Shown: in pieces, positions 30,539 through 38,751 of the stretch | How positions within the stretch are numbered: position 1 is the stretch's first letter | Layout: each line of letters begins with the position of its first letter | Assembly: GCF_008710095.1 (NCBI RefSeq) | Contig: NZ_VYKJ01000014.1 | Span: 62,001-126,000, forward strand | Source of the DNA: Affinibrenneria salicis | GTDB taxonomy: Bacteria; Pseudomonadota; Gammaproteobacteria; Enterobacterales; Enterobacteriaceae | Length of the DNA stretch: 64,000 bases | Direction of reading: 5' to 3' | Program-made: the position numbers and the translations under genes | The notes under the pieces: model-generated | What the model was told of the DNA's origin: nothing | The model's database searches: none | Seen by the model: only the letters and a program-made list of their open reading frames with translations

Positions 30539-31915
30539 TTACAGGAAGATGCTGCCCACCGCGGCCAGCAAAAAGGCGATGGAGCCCAGCAAGGTTTCCA
30601 TCACCGTCCATGTCTTCAGCGTGGTTTTCTCATCCATCTCCAGAAAACGCCCCACCAACCAGAAGCCGGAATCATTGACGTGCGACAGCACCGTCGCGCC
30701 GCCGGCGATCGCGATCACGATAAAACACAGATCAAACTGGCTCAGACCGCTGGTCGCCGCCACGGCGGGCGCCATCAGCGCCGCCGTGGTGGTCAACGCC
30801 ACCGTCGCCGAGCCCTGAGCGACGCGCAGCGCGGCGGAAACCACAAACGCGGCGACAATCACCGGCATACCGGTATCGGAGAGCATATCGGCCAGCGCGG
30901 CGCCGATGCCGCTGGAGCGCAAGACGCCGCCGAACATCCCGCCGGCGCCGGTAACCAGAATGATCGAACACACCGGACCTAACGCGCCTTCGCACACCTT
31001 ATCCAGATGCCTGCGGCTGTGCCGCCCGCTGAACATGATTAAAGAGAACAGTACGGTGATCAACAGCGCTACCGGCGTTTTCCCCAGCATTCTCAGGAAC
31101 TGCACCAGACCGCTATCGCCGTTGATCGCGCCCATTACCGTCAGCGTGTTTAGTCCGGTATCCAGAAAAATCAGCACCAGCGGCAACAGCAAGACGCTCA
31201 GCACTACGGAAAAGGCGGGCGGCGTATGCTGACTGTCGGCCTTTATCTCTTCAAGAAAGGTGGAAGGCAGCGGTAAATGAAACTTTTTGCCCGCCCACAA
31301 ACCGAACAGATAGCCGCCCAGATACCAGGTCGGCAGCGCAACGATCAGACCGATAATCACCAGCAGACCGATATTGGCGCCGAGCAGTTCGCTGGCGGCC
31401 ACCGGACCGGGATGCGGCGGCAATAGCGCGTGCATAACCGCGAAGGCGCCGGCGGCCGGCAGCGCATACTTCAGGGTCGAGCCGCCAAAACGCTTCGCCA
31501 CGCTGAAAATGATCGGCAGCATGACGATCAGGCCGGCATCAAAGAAGATAGGGAAGCCAAACAGCAACGAGGCGATCCCTAAAGCGAACGGCGCATGACG
31601 CTCGCCAAATTTAATGATGAGCGTATCGGACAACACATTGGCGCCGCCGGTGATCTCCAGCAACCGTCCGATCATCGCGCCCAGCCCGACCAGCAGCGCC
31701 ACCGAGGCCAGCGTGCCGCCAAAACCGCTCAACAGCGTGGGAACAATATTTTCATACGCGGTTTTGGTCACCAGCGCGGTAACCAGACTGACCAGGACCA
31801 GCGCAAGGAACGCATGGACTTTAAAACGCATAATCAACACGAGCAACAAGGCCACGGCGCCTGCGGCAATGAGCAGCAAAACGCTGGCACTATAAGCGGA
31901 TGTTATTTCTGTCAT
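30539..31915 (-). CDS. gluconate:H+ symporter, GntP family
   Basis: A 458-residue inner-membrane permease with about 12-14 helices. Family motifs include HALLPPHPGPVAASELLGAN in the first half and LRVAQGSATVALTT with LSHVNDSGFW in the second, all typical of GntT/GntU/GntP transporters. The N-terminus is about 12 residues longer than in E. coli GntT. I cannot assign it to one paralogue. It diverges from gntK across a region with an exact GntR operator and a near-ideal CRP site, so gluconate uptake and phosphorylation are very likely coregulated. In E. coli gntU follows gntK on the same strand, so this is a rearranged layout. Confidence 0.9.
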   Translation of the reverse strand: MTEITSAYSASVLLLIAAGAVALLLVLIMRFKVHAFLALVLVSLVTALVTKTAYENIVPTLLSGFGGTLASVALLVGLGAMIGRLLEITGGANVLSDTLIIKFGERHAPFALGIASLLFGFPIFFDAGLIVMLPIIFSVAKRFGGSTLKYALPAAGAFAVMHALLPPHPGPVAASELLGANIGLLVIIGLIVALPTWYLGGYLFGLWAGKKFHLPLPSTFLEEIKADSQHTPPAFSVVLSVLLLPLVLIFLDTGLNTLTVMGAINGDSGLVQFLRMLGKTPVALLITVLFSLIMFSGRHSRRHLDKVCEGALGPVCSIILVTGAGGMFGGVLRSSGIGAALADMLSDTGMPVIVAAFVVSAALRVAQGSATVALTTTAALMAPAVAATSGLSQFDLCFIVIAIAGGATVLSHVNDSGFWLVGRFLEMDEKTTLKTWTVMETLLGSIAFLLAAVGSIFL

Positions 31916-31955
31916 AGTTATGATCCCTTCCGGTCACCCAGTCGACCGAATTGTT

Positions 31956-31971
31956 TGTGAGATATGTCACA
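31956..31971. promoter_or_regulatory. CRP-cAMP binding site, gntK/permease
   Basis: TGTGAGATATGTCACA fits the CRP consensus TGTGA-N6-TCACA exactly. Its centre is about 60 bases upstream of the start point predicted from the gntK -10 box, the usual class I activator position. Confidence 0.85.
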
Positions 31972-31987
31972 TCGGTGTTTGATAGCA

Positions 31988-32016
31988 GTAACATGATACG
32001 GGTAACATGTTAAAAT
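31988..32016 (+). promoter_or_regulatory. predicted sigma-70 promoter of gntK
   Basis: A -35 GTAACA and a -10 TAAAAT are separated by 17 bases. The GntR operator fills the spacer, so bound repressor would block polymerase directly. Confidence 0.6.
31993..32008. promoter_or_regulatory. GntR operator
   Basis: ATGATACGGGTAACAT is the exact reverse complement of the E. coli GntR operator ATGTTACCCGTATCAT as I recall it. It lies between the divergent permease and gntK genes. The repressor gene gntR is 0.7 kb away. Confidence 0.88.
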
Positions 32017-32066
32017 ATGAAACGAATACACATAATTCATTTACAATTTGGGACGGAGATCAAATT

Positions 32067-32585
32067 ATGCCAGGCCAGAGTATTATTCTGATGGGTGTGT
32101 CCGGCAGCGGCAAATCTTCTGTCGGCGCCGCACTTGCCCGCGCGATTAAGGCTAAATTCATTGACGGAGATGATCTGCATCCTCGCGCCAATATACAAAA
32201 GATGGCCAGCGGTTTACCGCTCAACGATGAGGATCGGGCGCCGTGGCTGGAGCGGCTAAACGACGCGGCCTATAGCCTGCGCCATAAAAACGAAACCGGC
32301 ATTATCGTTTGCTCGGCGCTCAGAAAACGCTACCGCGATCTGCTGCGCCACGGAAATGAAGGAATGATTTTTCTCCATTTGAAGGGAAGTTTCGACCTTA
32401 TTTTGCAGCGTCATCAGGCCCGCGCCGGACATTTTATGCCGACCGGGCTGCTGAAAAGCCAGTTTGATACGCTGGAAGAACCGGGCGCGGACGAGCCGGA
32501 CGTACTGGCGATAGACATTGACGGCAGCATGGATGAGGTAGTGAGCCGCTGCGTTGCGGCGCTGCGCGACAACCCTCAGGCGTAA
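32067..32585 (+). CDS. gntK: gluconokinase
   Basis: A 172-residue kinase (E. coli GntK 175) that converts gluconate to 6-phosphogluconate. The P-loop is GVSGSGKSS at residues 10-18. The family blocks DGDDLHPRANIQKMASG, PLNDEDRAPWL and the LID-like HQARAGHFMP follow. The start at 32067 is chosen because GGACGGAGATC lies just upstream and the protein then matches family length; the longer open frame to 32007 would begin inside the operator. It is divergent from the permease and convergent with gntR. Confidence 0.95.
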   Translation: MPGQSIILMGVSGSGKSSVGAALARAIKAKFIDGDDLHPRANIQKMASGLPLNDEDRAPWLERLNDAAYSLRHKNETGIIVCSALRKRYRDLLRHGNEGMIFLHLKGSFDLILQRHQARAGHFMPTGLLKSQFDTLEEPGADEPDVLAIDIDGSMDEVVSRCVAALRDNPQA

Positions 32586-32651
32586 TGCTCAGTCGCAGAC
32601 GGGAATAAGGACGGAAAAGACTGACGCGTGACGGACAGTCCCGATTGCGGC

Positions 32652-32688
32652 GGCGGCATGCGGGAGCGACGCACGGCCGCACGCCGCC
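32652..32688. terminator. hairpin between convergent gntK and gntR
   Basis: A 12-base stem with one mismatch (GGCGGCATGCGG / CCGCACGCCGCC) and a 13-base loop lies between the two stop codons. There is no T-run, so termination is only suggested. Confidence 0.35.
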
Positions 32689-32695
32689 GAACGGT

Positions 32696-33691
32696 TCACA
32701 GGCTTTCGCCATCCAGCAGAGTAAAGCCGATGTCGACCATGGCGGCATCCACCGGCTCGCCGCGCAAACGCGCGAACAGTCTTTCCGTGCCGATTCGCCC
32801 CATACGCTCACGCGGCGTCAACACGCTGGCCAGCCGGGGCCGCATCGCCTGGCCGATGTCGTGACCGTGAAAGCCCGCCAGCGCCATATCCTGCGGAATG
32901 CGCAGCCCCTGACGCTGGCACTCAAACGCCGCGCCGACGGCAAGGTCATCGTTGGTGCATAACAGGCTATCGACCTGCGGATAACCGGCCTGCGCCTGGC
33001 GCAACAGCTCGCCGCCGAGAGAATAAGAGGACTCCCGTTCGGTCATCACGCTCACCGGCGTCAGGCCGTGCTCTTTCATGGCCTGTTCGTATCCCCGACA
33101 CTTAATGAGGGTGCGCTCATCCTGGCGCGCGCCCAGATAAACCACATGCCGGTGCCCGTGCGCGATAATATTGTGCGTCATCTGGCGCGCCGCCTCAAAG
33201 TTATCGAAGCCTACCGCCATATCGAGACAGGGCGAGACGGAATCCATCAGCTCTACCACCGGAATATCAGCAATTTCAATCATCTGCCGGGTACGCGGCG
33301 TATGCAGGCGATCGGACAGAATCAGCCCGTCGATGTTGTAAGCCAGCAACGACATCAGCCGCTGTTCTTCTTTTTCCGGACTATAGCCGTAGTGCGCCAG
33401 CATGGTCTGATAACCCTGCGGCTCAGTCACGCTTTCAATACCGCGCAGCACCTCCGCAAACACCTGGTTAGTCAATGAAGGCAACAGAACACCAATGGCC
33501 CGGCTGGTCGAATTGGAAAGGATATTGGGAGCCCGGTTGGGGATGTAGCCCAGTTCCTCGAGCGCCACGGCGATTTTTCCCTGCAGCGCGACGGAAACCT
33601 GTTCGGGATTACGCAGATAGCGGCTTACCGTCATTTTTGTGACGCCGACCCGGTCGGCAACATCCTGGAGTGCCGGTCTTCTCTTTTTCAT
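32696..33691 (-). CDS. gntR: gluconate utilisation repressor GntR
   Basis: LacI-family repressor of 331 residues, identical in length to E. coli GntR. I start it at 33691 (MKKRRPALQDVADRVGVTKM). The open frame continues upstream to 33781 but that part has no counterpart. The N-terminal helix-turn-helix and hinge (VTKMTVSRYLRNPEQVS) precede the periplasmic-binding-like effector domain (AIGVLLPSLTNQVFAEVLRG). It releases DNA when gluconate binds. The exact operator at 31993 is its evident target. Unlike E. coli, it faces gntK rather than preceding it. Confidence 0.95.
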   Translation of the reverse strand: MKKRRPALQDVADRVGVTKMTVSRYLRNPEQVSVALQGKIAVALEELGYIPNRAPNILSNSTSRAIGVLLPSLTNQVFAEVLRGIESVTEPQGYQTMLAHYGYSPEKEEQRLMSLLAYNIDGLILSDRLHTPRTRQMIEIADIPVVELMDSVSPCLDMAVGFDNFEAARQMTHNIIAHGHRHVVYLGARQDERTLIKCRGYEQAMKEHGLTPVSVMTERESSYSLGGELLRQAQAGYPQVDSLLCTNDDLAVGAAFECQRQGLRIPQDMALAGFHGHDIGQAMRPRLASVLTPRERMGRIGTERLFARLRGEPVDAAMVDIGFTLLDGESL

Positions 33692-33852
33692 TAATCCGCT
33701 GAAATCCGTCCATCGAGATTGAGCCGAAAGTCTAACAAAAAAAGCGCGACGGGAGTATGAAACAAGCCGCAGCGCCGGCAAAAACCGCCGCCCTCATCCG
33801 ACGGGCGATTCCCGGCGCCGCGTGGCGCTATGCCGCGGCGCCGGCCCCGTTT

Positions 33853-35808
33853 TTACTGCAGCCCAAAACCCGAGAAATAGAGCGGCGCCGATGAATCGTG
33901 CGGCACGTCGCCCCGCTGGCTTTCCACCGCCGCCATGGAATACGGCAGTTCAAACGGCAGGCGGGCGCGATAACGCCGCTCGCTCATCAGGGAGCGCAGC
34001 AGCACGCTGTCGCTGACGCCAAAATTGCCCAGCAGTACGCTGACCTTATCTTCAATCGCCGTCAATACCGCCGGGCGATCGAGATACACCGTGACAATCG
34101 TCGGCACATGGCGCGACGCGGCGAGAATCGCCCGATATTGCGCATCGTCCGGCGGGAAGTCCAGCGCGCCTTCGTGGTAGAGCGCGCCGAAAAAGAAATT
34201 CTTATGCGGCTGTTGATAAGGCGCGGTCGCGCGGATCAGCGCCACCTGCGCCTGGGCGGGGTTTTCCACCACGTCCAGTCCGGCGCCGCGCGCCGCGGCC
34301 TGATTCAGGCCCCACACATATACCCGGGTTCCCGGCCTGAGCGGCAAAACGCCGTCCTGTTTTTTCAGCAGCACCAGCGCGTCGTACTGCGCCTGTTCGG
34401 CCTGCTGTCGAATGGCCTGACGCTGAAACAGCCGTTGCGCTTTATCGGGGTCAACGAATGGCGCTTCAAACTGCCCGAGCTGGAATTTTTGCGTCAGGAT
34501 GCGTATTACCGATTGATCGATACGCTGCAGCGCGATCCGGCCCTGCTGCACGGCCTGCACAATAATCGAAGAGTCATCGACGCCGCCGAACTGATCGATG
34601 CCCGCCTCGATCGCTTTGATGAAGCGCTGCTCCTTCGATAGCGATTCAACGCCCCATGGCATACCGCCCACCACCGGCGTTTCGCCGGCCGGGTGGCCGG
34701 TCAGGCACGGACCGGCGCAGTCGGCGGTGATCAACCAGTCGCTGATGATCACTCCCTGAAAACCGTATTCGCCGCGCAGGACGTTTTGCAGCAGGAAGGC
34801 GTTAAATCCCGCGCCGACCTGCTCGACCGCCGCGTTTTTATAGACGGCGCCCTGCAGAATGGCGTAGGTCGGCATCACGCCCGCCACGCCGGCCTCAAAT
34901 GCGCCGGTAAAGGGATAAATATGATCTTCCAGCGCCTGGCTGTCTTTAAAGGGCGCATATTTGCCGTAGTTGTGGTGGCCGTCAAAACCTTTATCCGAGG
35001 CGCCGTAACCTACCCAGTGTTTGACTACCGCGCTGACGCTCTGGCTATTCAGACCGCGATCGCCATTCTGCATACCGCCGACGTAGCCGCGCACCATAGC
35101 TTTTACCACCGCCTTATTATCGCCAAAGGTGCCGTCGATACGCGACCAGCGCGGCTCCGATGCCAAATCGGCCATGGGCGACAGCGCCTGGGTCACGCCG
35201 ATGGCCCGATATTCCTGACGTATAATATCGGCATAATGACGGGTAAACGCCTCATCATTCAGCGCGGCGATGCCCGGCGGCGTGGGCCATTGAGAAAACC
35301 CGTCGGCAGAAGGCGTATCGTCAATGGAATAGCTGTAGGTGTTGCGCGGATCGATACTGATCGTCAGCGGAATACCAAGGCGCGACGATTCGGCGATTTC
35401 CTGCAGCAGGTTATTCTGTCGGGCGAACTCGGCGGGCGCGGCCTTATTCAGGCGGGTGATCAGGCTGTTGACCTGCCTATCGCGAATTAATCTACGGTTG
35501 GCCGTGAGATCGTAGGCCGAACCGCGGCCAATGGCATCGCCGATAGCCGGCGCGGAGCCGTGCATCATCATGCCGGCCTTCTCTTCCAGCGTCATTCGCG
35601 CCAGCAGATCGCCGGCCCTGACGTCGGCCGGCAAACGCCAGTCTTCATAAGGCGACAGCTTGCCATCGCGGTTTAGATCCCTGAACGTCAAACCATCCTG
35701 CTGAATCAGCTTGCCCCAGCGCAAGCTGATTTCCGGCTGCTGCAGCGCATCGGCCGTCAGCGGCAAAACACAGCCTAACGAACAGAATAACAGTAGCGAT
35801 TTTTTCAT
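33853..35808 (-). CDS. periplasmic beta-glucosidase/xylosidase, glycoside hydrolase family 3
   Basis: A 651-residue secreted GH3 enzyme. I start it at 35808 (MKKSLLLFCSLGCVLPLTADA), which gives a clear signal peptide; the longer frame adds a Cys-rich stretch that is really RNA leader. Residues 45-60 contain a calcium-loop-like motif (DLNRDGKLSPYEDW) seen in related GH3 enzymes. The catalytic nucleophile Asp lies in GVIISDWLIT. The C-terminal alpha/beta sandwich domain begins near residue 470. At about 650 residues it is shorter than E. coli BglX (765) and recalls the 71 kDa BgxA of Dickeya, which acts on beta-glucosides and xylosides. The 5' leader carries a BglG-type antiterminator and terminator, so it is probably induced by beta-glucosides. 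Confidence 0.92.
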   Translation of the reverse strand: MKKSLLLFCSLGCVLPLTADALQQPEISLRWGKLIQQDGLTFRDLNRDGKLSPYEDWRLPADVRAGDLLARMTLEEKAGMMMHGSAPAIGDAIGRGSAYDLTANRRLIRDRQVNSLITRLNKAAPAEFARQNNLLQEIAESSRLGIPLTISIDPRNTYSYSIDDTPSADGFSQWPTPPGIAALNDEAFTRHYADIIRQEYRAIGVTQALSPMADLASEPRWSRIDGTFGDNKAVVKAMVRGYVGGMQNGDRGLNSQSVSAVVKHWVGYGASDKGFDGHHNYGKYAPFKDSQALEDHIYPFTGAFEAGVAGVMPTYAILQGAVYKNAAVEQVGAGFNAFLLQNVLRGEYGFQGVIISDWLITADCAGPCLTGHPAGETPVVGGMPWGVESLSKEQRFIKAIEAGIDQFGGVDDSSIIVQAVQQGRIALQRIDQSVIRILTQKFQLGQFEAPFVDPDKAQRLFQRQAIRQQAEQAQYDALVLLKKQDGVLPLRPGTRVYVWGLNQAAARGAGLDVVENPAQAQVALIRATAPYQQPHKNFFFGALYHEGALDFPPDDAQYRAILAASRHVPTIVTVYLDRPAVLTAIEDKVSVLLGNFGVSDSVLLRSLMSERRYRARLPFELPYSMAAVESQRGDVPHDSSAPLYFSGFGLQ

Positions 35809-35843
35809 ATAACCGTCCGTGTTCGCGTGGTGATAACAATACG

Positions 35844-35921
35844 AAAAAAAACCTAAACGCCCCGCCACGTTGCCCGCCGGATAACCCGCGCAATGACAAC
35901 ACAATAGGGTGTTTAGGTTTT
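35844..35921 (-). terminator. conditional terminator in the GH3 leader
   Basis: In RNA sense, AAAACCTAAAC pairs perfectly with GTTTAGGTTTT (11 base pairs), extended by three CCC/GGG pairs after one mismatch, and is followed by a run of further U residues. The pairing region overlaps the last six bases of the antiterminator element, so only one structure can form. It lies 36 bases before the GH3 start codon. Confidence 0.8.
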
Positions 35922-35944
35922 GCCTGAATAAACAGTAACAATCC
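35916..35944 (-). promoter_or_regulatory. RAT antiterminator element for a BglG-family protein
   Basis: In RNA sense this 29-base element reads GGATTGTTACTG, six loop bases, then CAGGCAAAACC. Both conserved flanks are identical to those of the E. coli bgl ribonucleic antiterminator as I remember it; only the loop differs. A BglG-type protein would bind it and stop formation of the overlapping terminator. No BglG-family gene is in the window. Confidence 0.88.
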
Positions 35945-35982
35945 TGCTGTAAACAGCAGCAACAATACATCGGTCCGAAAAG

Positions 35983-36012
35983 AGAAAACCGTGAATATCT
36001 TCACGGTTTTCT
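35983..36012 (-). terminator. rho-independent terminator of yhhW
   Basis: A perfect 13-base stem (AGAAAACCGTGAA / TTCACGGTTTTCT) with a four-base loop lies 34 bases after the yhhW stop. In yhhW sense it is followed by a U-rich tract. It separates yhhW from the GH3 leader. Confidence 0.8.
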
Positions 36013-36045
36013 GGCTAACGCATCAGTCCCTGTCCCGGTGAAAGA

Positions 36046-36741
36046 TCATACCGGCGGCAGATCGAACAGCAGAATTTCGCTGTCCGCGCGCGCGCGAATC
36101 GACAATTCCGCTTCGGCGCGGATCGCCAGCGCGTCGCCGGTTTCCGCGCGCTGACCGTTAACGTCCACCTCGCCGCGCACCACCTGGATCCAGATATTAC
36201 GGCCGGCCGCCACGGGCCAGACCGCCGCTTCCCCGGCCTGCAGCGCCCAGCGCCACAGCGTCATATCCTGAAAAACGCGCAGCGAGCCGTCGCGCGCGTC
36301 CGGCGACAATACGCACTGGCGCCCCTGAACCGCGTCAAAACGCTTCTGCTCATAACGCGGCGGCAAACCGGTTTGCTGCGGAATAATCCAGATCTGGTAC
36401 AGGTGCAGCACCTTATCGTCCCGGCCGTTGTATTCAGAATGACGGATGCCGGTGCCGGCGCTCATAATCTGAAACTCGCCGGCGTGGATCTGCGCTTTAT
36501 TGCCCATGCTGTCCTGGTGTTCAATCGTCCCGTCCAGCACATAGGTCAGTATTTCCATATCCCGGTGCGGATGGGTGGGAAAGCCCTGGCCGGCGTCGAT
36601 ACGGTCTTCGTTAATCACGCGCAGCGCCGAGAATCCCATAAAATCAGGATCGTAATAATCGGCGAATGAGAACGTGTGCCAGCTATCCAGCCAGCCATGA
36701 CTGGCGTGTCCGCGCTGCCGGGCCTGACGTAAATAGATCAT
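36046..36741 (-). CDS. yhhW: pirin-family quercetin 2,3-dioxygenase
   Basis: A 231-residue bicupin protein, the same length as E. coli YhhW. The metal ligands are present at the expected places: His57 and His59 in THPHRDME and His101 and Glu103 in GIRHSEYN. E. coli YhhW has quercetinase activity in vitro; the natural role is uncertain. As in E. coli it lies near gntR, but here the GH3 gene is inserted between them. A strong terminator follows it. Confidence 0.93.
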   Translation of the reverse strand: MIYLRQARQRGHASHGWLDSWHTFSFADYYDPDFMGFSALRVINEDRIDAGQGFPTHPHRDMEILTYVLDGTIEHQDSMGNKAQIHAGEFQIMSAGTGIRHSEYNGRDDKVLHLYQIWIIPQQTGLPPRYEQKRFDAVQGRQCVLSPDARDGSLRVFQDMTLWRWALQAGEAAVWPVAAGRNIWIQVVRGEVDVNGQRAETGDALAIRAEAELSIRARADSEILLFDLPPV

Positions 36742-36870
36742 AATGTTGCTCCCCGTGGTGTGTCCCTTCAGTCTAGCCGCTACGCGCCGGCAAGAAAGGG
36801 CAAAAAACTCACCGCGCTGTTCAAAAAATCAGAACGACATCCGCCGGCCGGACGCGGCTCAGCTCAGGGG

Positions 36871-36888
36871 CCGCCCGCAAACGGGCGG
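36871..36888. terminator. hairpin downstream of dsdA
   Basis: A perfect seven-base stem (CCGCCCG / CGGGCGG) with loop CAAA lies about 60 bases after the dsdA stop. There is no clear U-run, so this is a weak candidate. Confidence 0.35.
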
Positions 36889-36948
36889 TCGAGGGTGCAT
36901 AGCAATGAATAAGCGCCGCGCCGAAGGAAGCGCGCGCGGCGGCGGCCG

Positions 36949-38280
36949 TCAGATACCGGCCGCGGAGAGATATTTGGCCATTTCCTCCGGCGGCACCATA
37001 CCGCCGCCGGTGGCCCACACCAGATGAGTGGCGTTGCCCATTGTCTGCGGATCCAGACTCTGCCGCCGCAGCCAGTCGGTCGCCGCCGCAACCCGCCACG
37101 GCCCGGCCATTCCGGCCAGCGCCGAGGGTTCCAGTTGAATATGCTGATCGCGGTTGAGCAAACCGAGCAGGTCATACATCTCCTGATCATCCAGCGTATA
37201 AAACCCGCTGATCAAACGCGCCATCGCCCGTCCGACAAAACCCGATGGCCGACCGACCGCCAGCCCATCCGCCGCGGTCTTGTTATCAATCCCGATATCC
37301 TGCACCGCGATGCGATCGTGCAAACCGGTATACACGCCCAGCAGCATACAGGGTGAGTGGGTCGGCTCGGCGAAAATACAGTGCACGTGATCGCCGAACG
37401 CCAGCTTCAGGCCAAAGGCCACCCCGCCTGGCCCGCCGCCCACGCCGCACGGCAAATAGACGAATAGCGGATGCTGTTCGTCCACCTGGATGCCCGCCTC
37501 GTCGAACTGCTGTTTCAGGCGCCCGCCGGCCACCGAATAACCCAGAAACAACGTTTTGGAATTCTCGTCGTCGATAAAGAAACAGCGCGGATCGCCGGCG
37601 GCCTGTTTACGCCCCTGTTCGACCGCCACGCCGTAATCCTGCTCATACTCCACCACGTTAACGCCGTGTTCGCGCAGACGCTGCTTTTTCCACTCCCGCG
37701 CATCGGCCGACATATGCACGCTGACGCCGAAACCCAGCCGGGCGCTCATGATGCCAATCGACATGCCCAGATTGCCGGTCGATCCCACCGCGATGCGGTA
37801 CTGACTGAAAAACCGGCGGAACGAATCGGTAAACAGCCGGCTGTAATCATCGCTCTCGCGCAGCAGGCCGGCCTCCAGCGCCAGCTTTTCCGCGTGCGCC
37901 AGCACTTCATAGATGCCGCCGCGCGCCTTGATCGAGCCGGAAATAGGCAGATGGCTGTCCTTTTTCAACAGCAGACGGCCGTTCAGCGCCCGGCCATAGC
38001 GCTGATCCAGCGTGCGCTGCAAAACGGGTAGCGGCTCAACGGCCGACTCAATGATGCCGTTGCTCGCCAGGGTTTCGGGGAAAGCCAGCCGCAGATAAGG
38101 AGCGAAGCGCGCCAGACGCTGCGTCGCCTGTTCGACATCGCGCCGCGCCAGCCCGGTATCCGTCAGACCTTCGGCGGTGGTGGTCGCCGCCGGGTTAAAC
38201 CAGGTTACCGGTCGCAGCGCGATCAGATCGCCGACCAGCGGGCAGCGGGCGACCAGTTGCTCAATAGCGGTGTCTTTCAT
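36949..38280 (-). CDS. dsdA: D-serine dehydratase
   Basis: Fold-type II PLP enzyme of 443 residues (E. coli 442) that converts D-serine to pyruvate and ammonia. Lys118 in SGSIKARGG binds PLP, and the glycine-rich phosphate cup is [11 protein letters not shown]. It detoxifies D-serine and provides pyruvate. Neither the LysR activator dsdC nor the permease dsdX is adjacent, unlike E. coli. Upstream lies a stretch of about 220 bases before the ryhB terminator, with no recognised operator. Confidence 0.95.
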   Translation of the reverse strand: MKDTAIEQLVARCPLVGDLIALRPVTWFNPAATTTAEGLTDTGLARRDVEQATQRLARFAPYLRLAFPETLASNGIIESAVEPLPVLQRTLDQRYGRALNGRLLLKKDSHLPISGSIKARGGIYEVLAHAEKLALEAGLLRESDDYSRLFTDSFRRFFSQYRIAVGSTGNLGMSIGIMSARLGFGVSVHMSADAREWKKQRLREHGVNVVEYEQDYGVAVEQGRKQAAGDPRCFFIDDENSKTLFLGYSVAGGRLKQQFDEAGIQVDEQHPLFVYLPCGVGGGPGGVAFGLKLAFGDHVHCIFAEPTHSPCMLLGVYTGLHDRIAVQDIGIDNKTAADGLAVGRPSGFVGRAMARLISGFYTLDDQEMYDLLGLLNRDQHIQLEPSALAGMAGPWRVAAATDWLRRQSLDPQTMGNATHLVWATGGGMVPPEEMAKYLSAAGI

Positions 38281-38502
38281 GTCGTTTCCTCGTCACGGTT
38301 ACAGGATCCTGCGGAAGAAAGGAACCGGCAGCGTCGCCGGATATTTGACCATCATAGCGCGCAGGCTCAGGCCGCGCGCAGAATAATGGATCTCGCTATT
38401 GAACGAAAATCGGCCGACGCGGAAAAATGATAAAAATGCCCGCGCAGCGGCGTAGTCTGGTAGCAAAGCGCCAATCCGGCGACGGGAGGCGGTTTAGCGG
38501 AC

Positions 38503-38529
38503 AAAAAAAAGCCAGCACCCGAGCTGGCT
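38503..38529 (-). terminator. rho-independent terminator of ryhB
   Basis: In RNA sense AGCCAGC, a short loop and GCTGGCT are followed by eight U residues. This is the 3' end of ryhB and provides the Hfq-binding U-tail. Confidence 0.92.
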
Positions 38530-38638
38530 AAATAAACACTGGAAGCAATGTGAGCAATGTCGTGCCTTCAGGCGAAGCAACCATGCGATATCAACGCTGA
38601 GGCAGCGTCGACGAATTCCTTCTCCCGAAACGCATGGC
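38505..38638 (-). ncRNA. ryhB: RyhB iron-responsive small RNA
   Basis: In RNA sense the core GCACGACATTGCTCACATTG, followed by CTTCCAGT and the AGCCAGC terminator hairpin, matches E. coli RyhB nearly base for base. RyhB is made when iron is scarce and, with Hfq, represses mRNAs of iron-using proteins such as sodB and sdhCDAB. A Fur box covers the promoter. As in E. coli, it lies on the gntR-yhhW side of the chromosome. If transcription starts just after the Fur box, as in E. coli, the RNA is about 130 bases, some 40 longer than the 90-base E. coli form. The extra 5' part can fold through CCATGCG / CGCATGG with an inner ACGCTG / CAGCGT hairpin. The exact 5' end is inferred. Confidence 0.92.
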
Positions 38639-38654
38639 AATAATAATCATTATC
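38636..38654. promoter_or_regulatory. Fur box at the ryhB promoter
   Basis: GGCAATAATAATCATTATC matches the 19-base Fur consensus GATAATGATAATCATTATC at 16 positions. It lies directly upstream of the predicted ryhB start, giving repression by Fur-Fe2+. Confidence 0.88.
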
Positions 38655-38751
38655 ATTCTCGCCTGTAAAGTTTTTTTTGCCGTTTTCCGCGCGCGGCGAC
38701 TTTAACGGCAAGACGATACGCCATCCGTCTGCCGCCTGCGCGGAGAACGTT

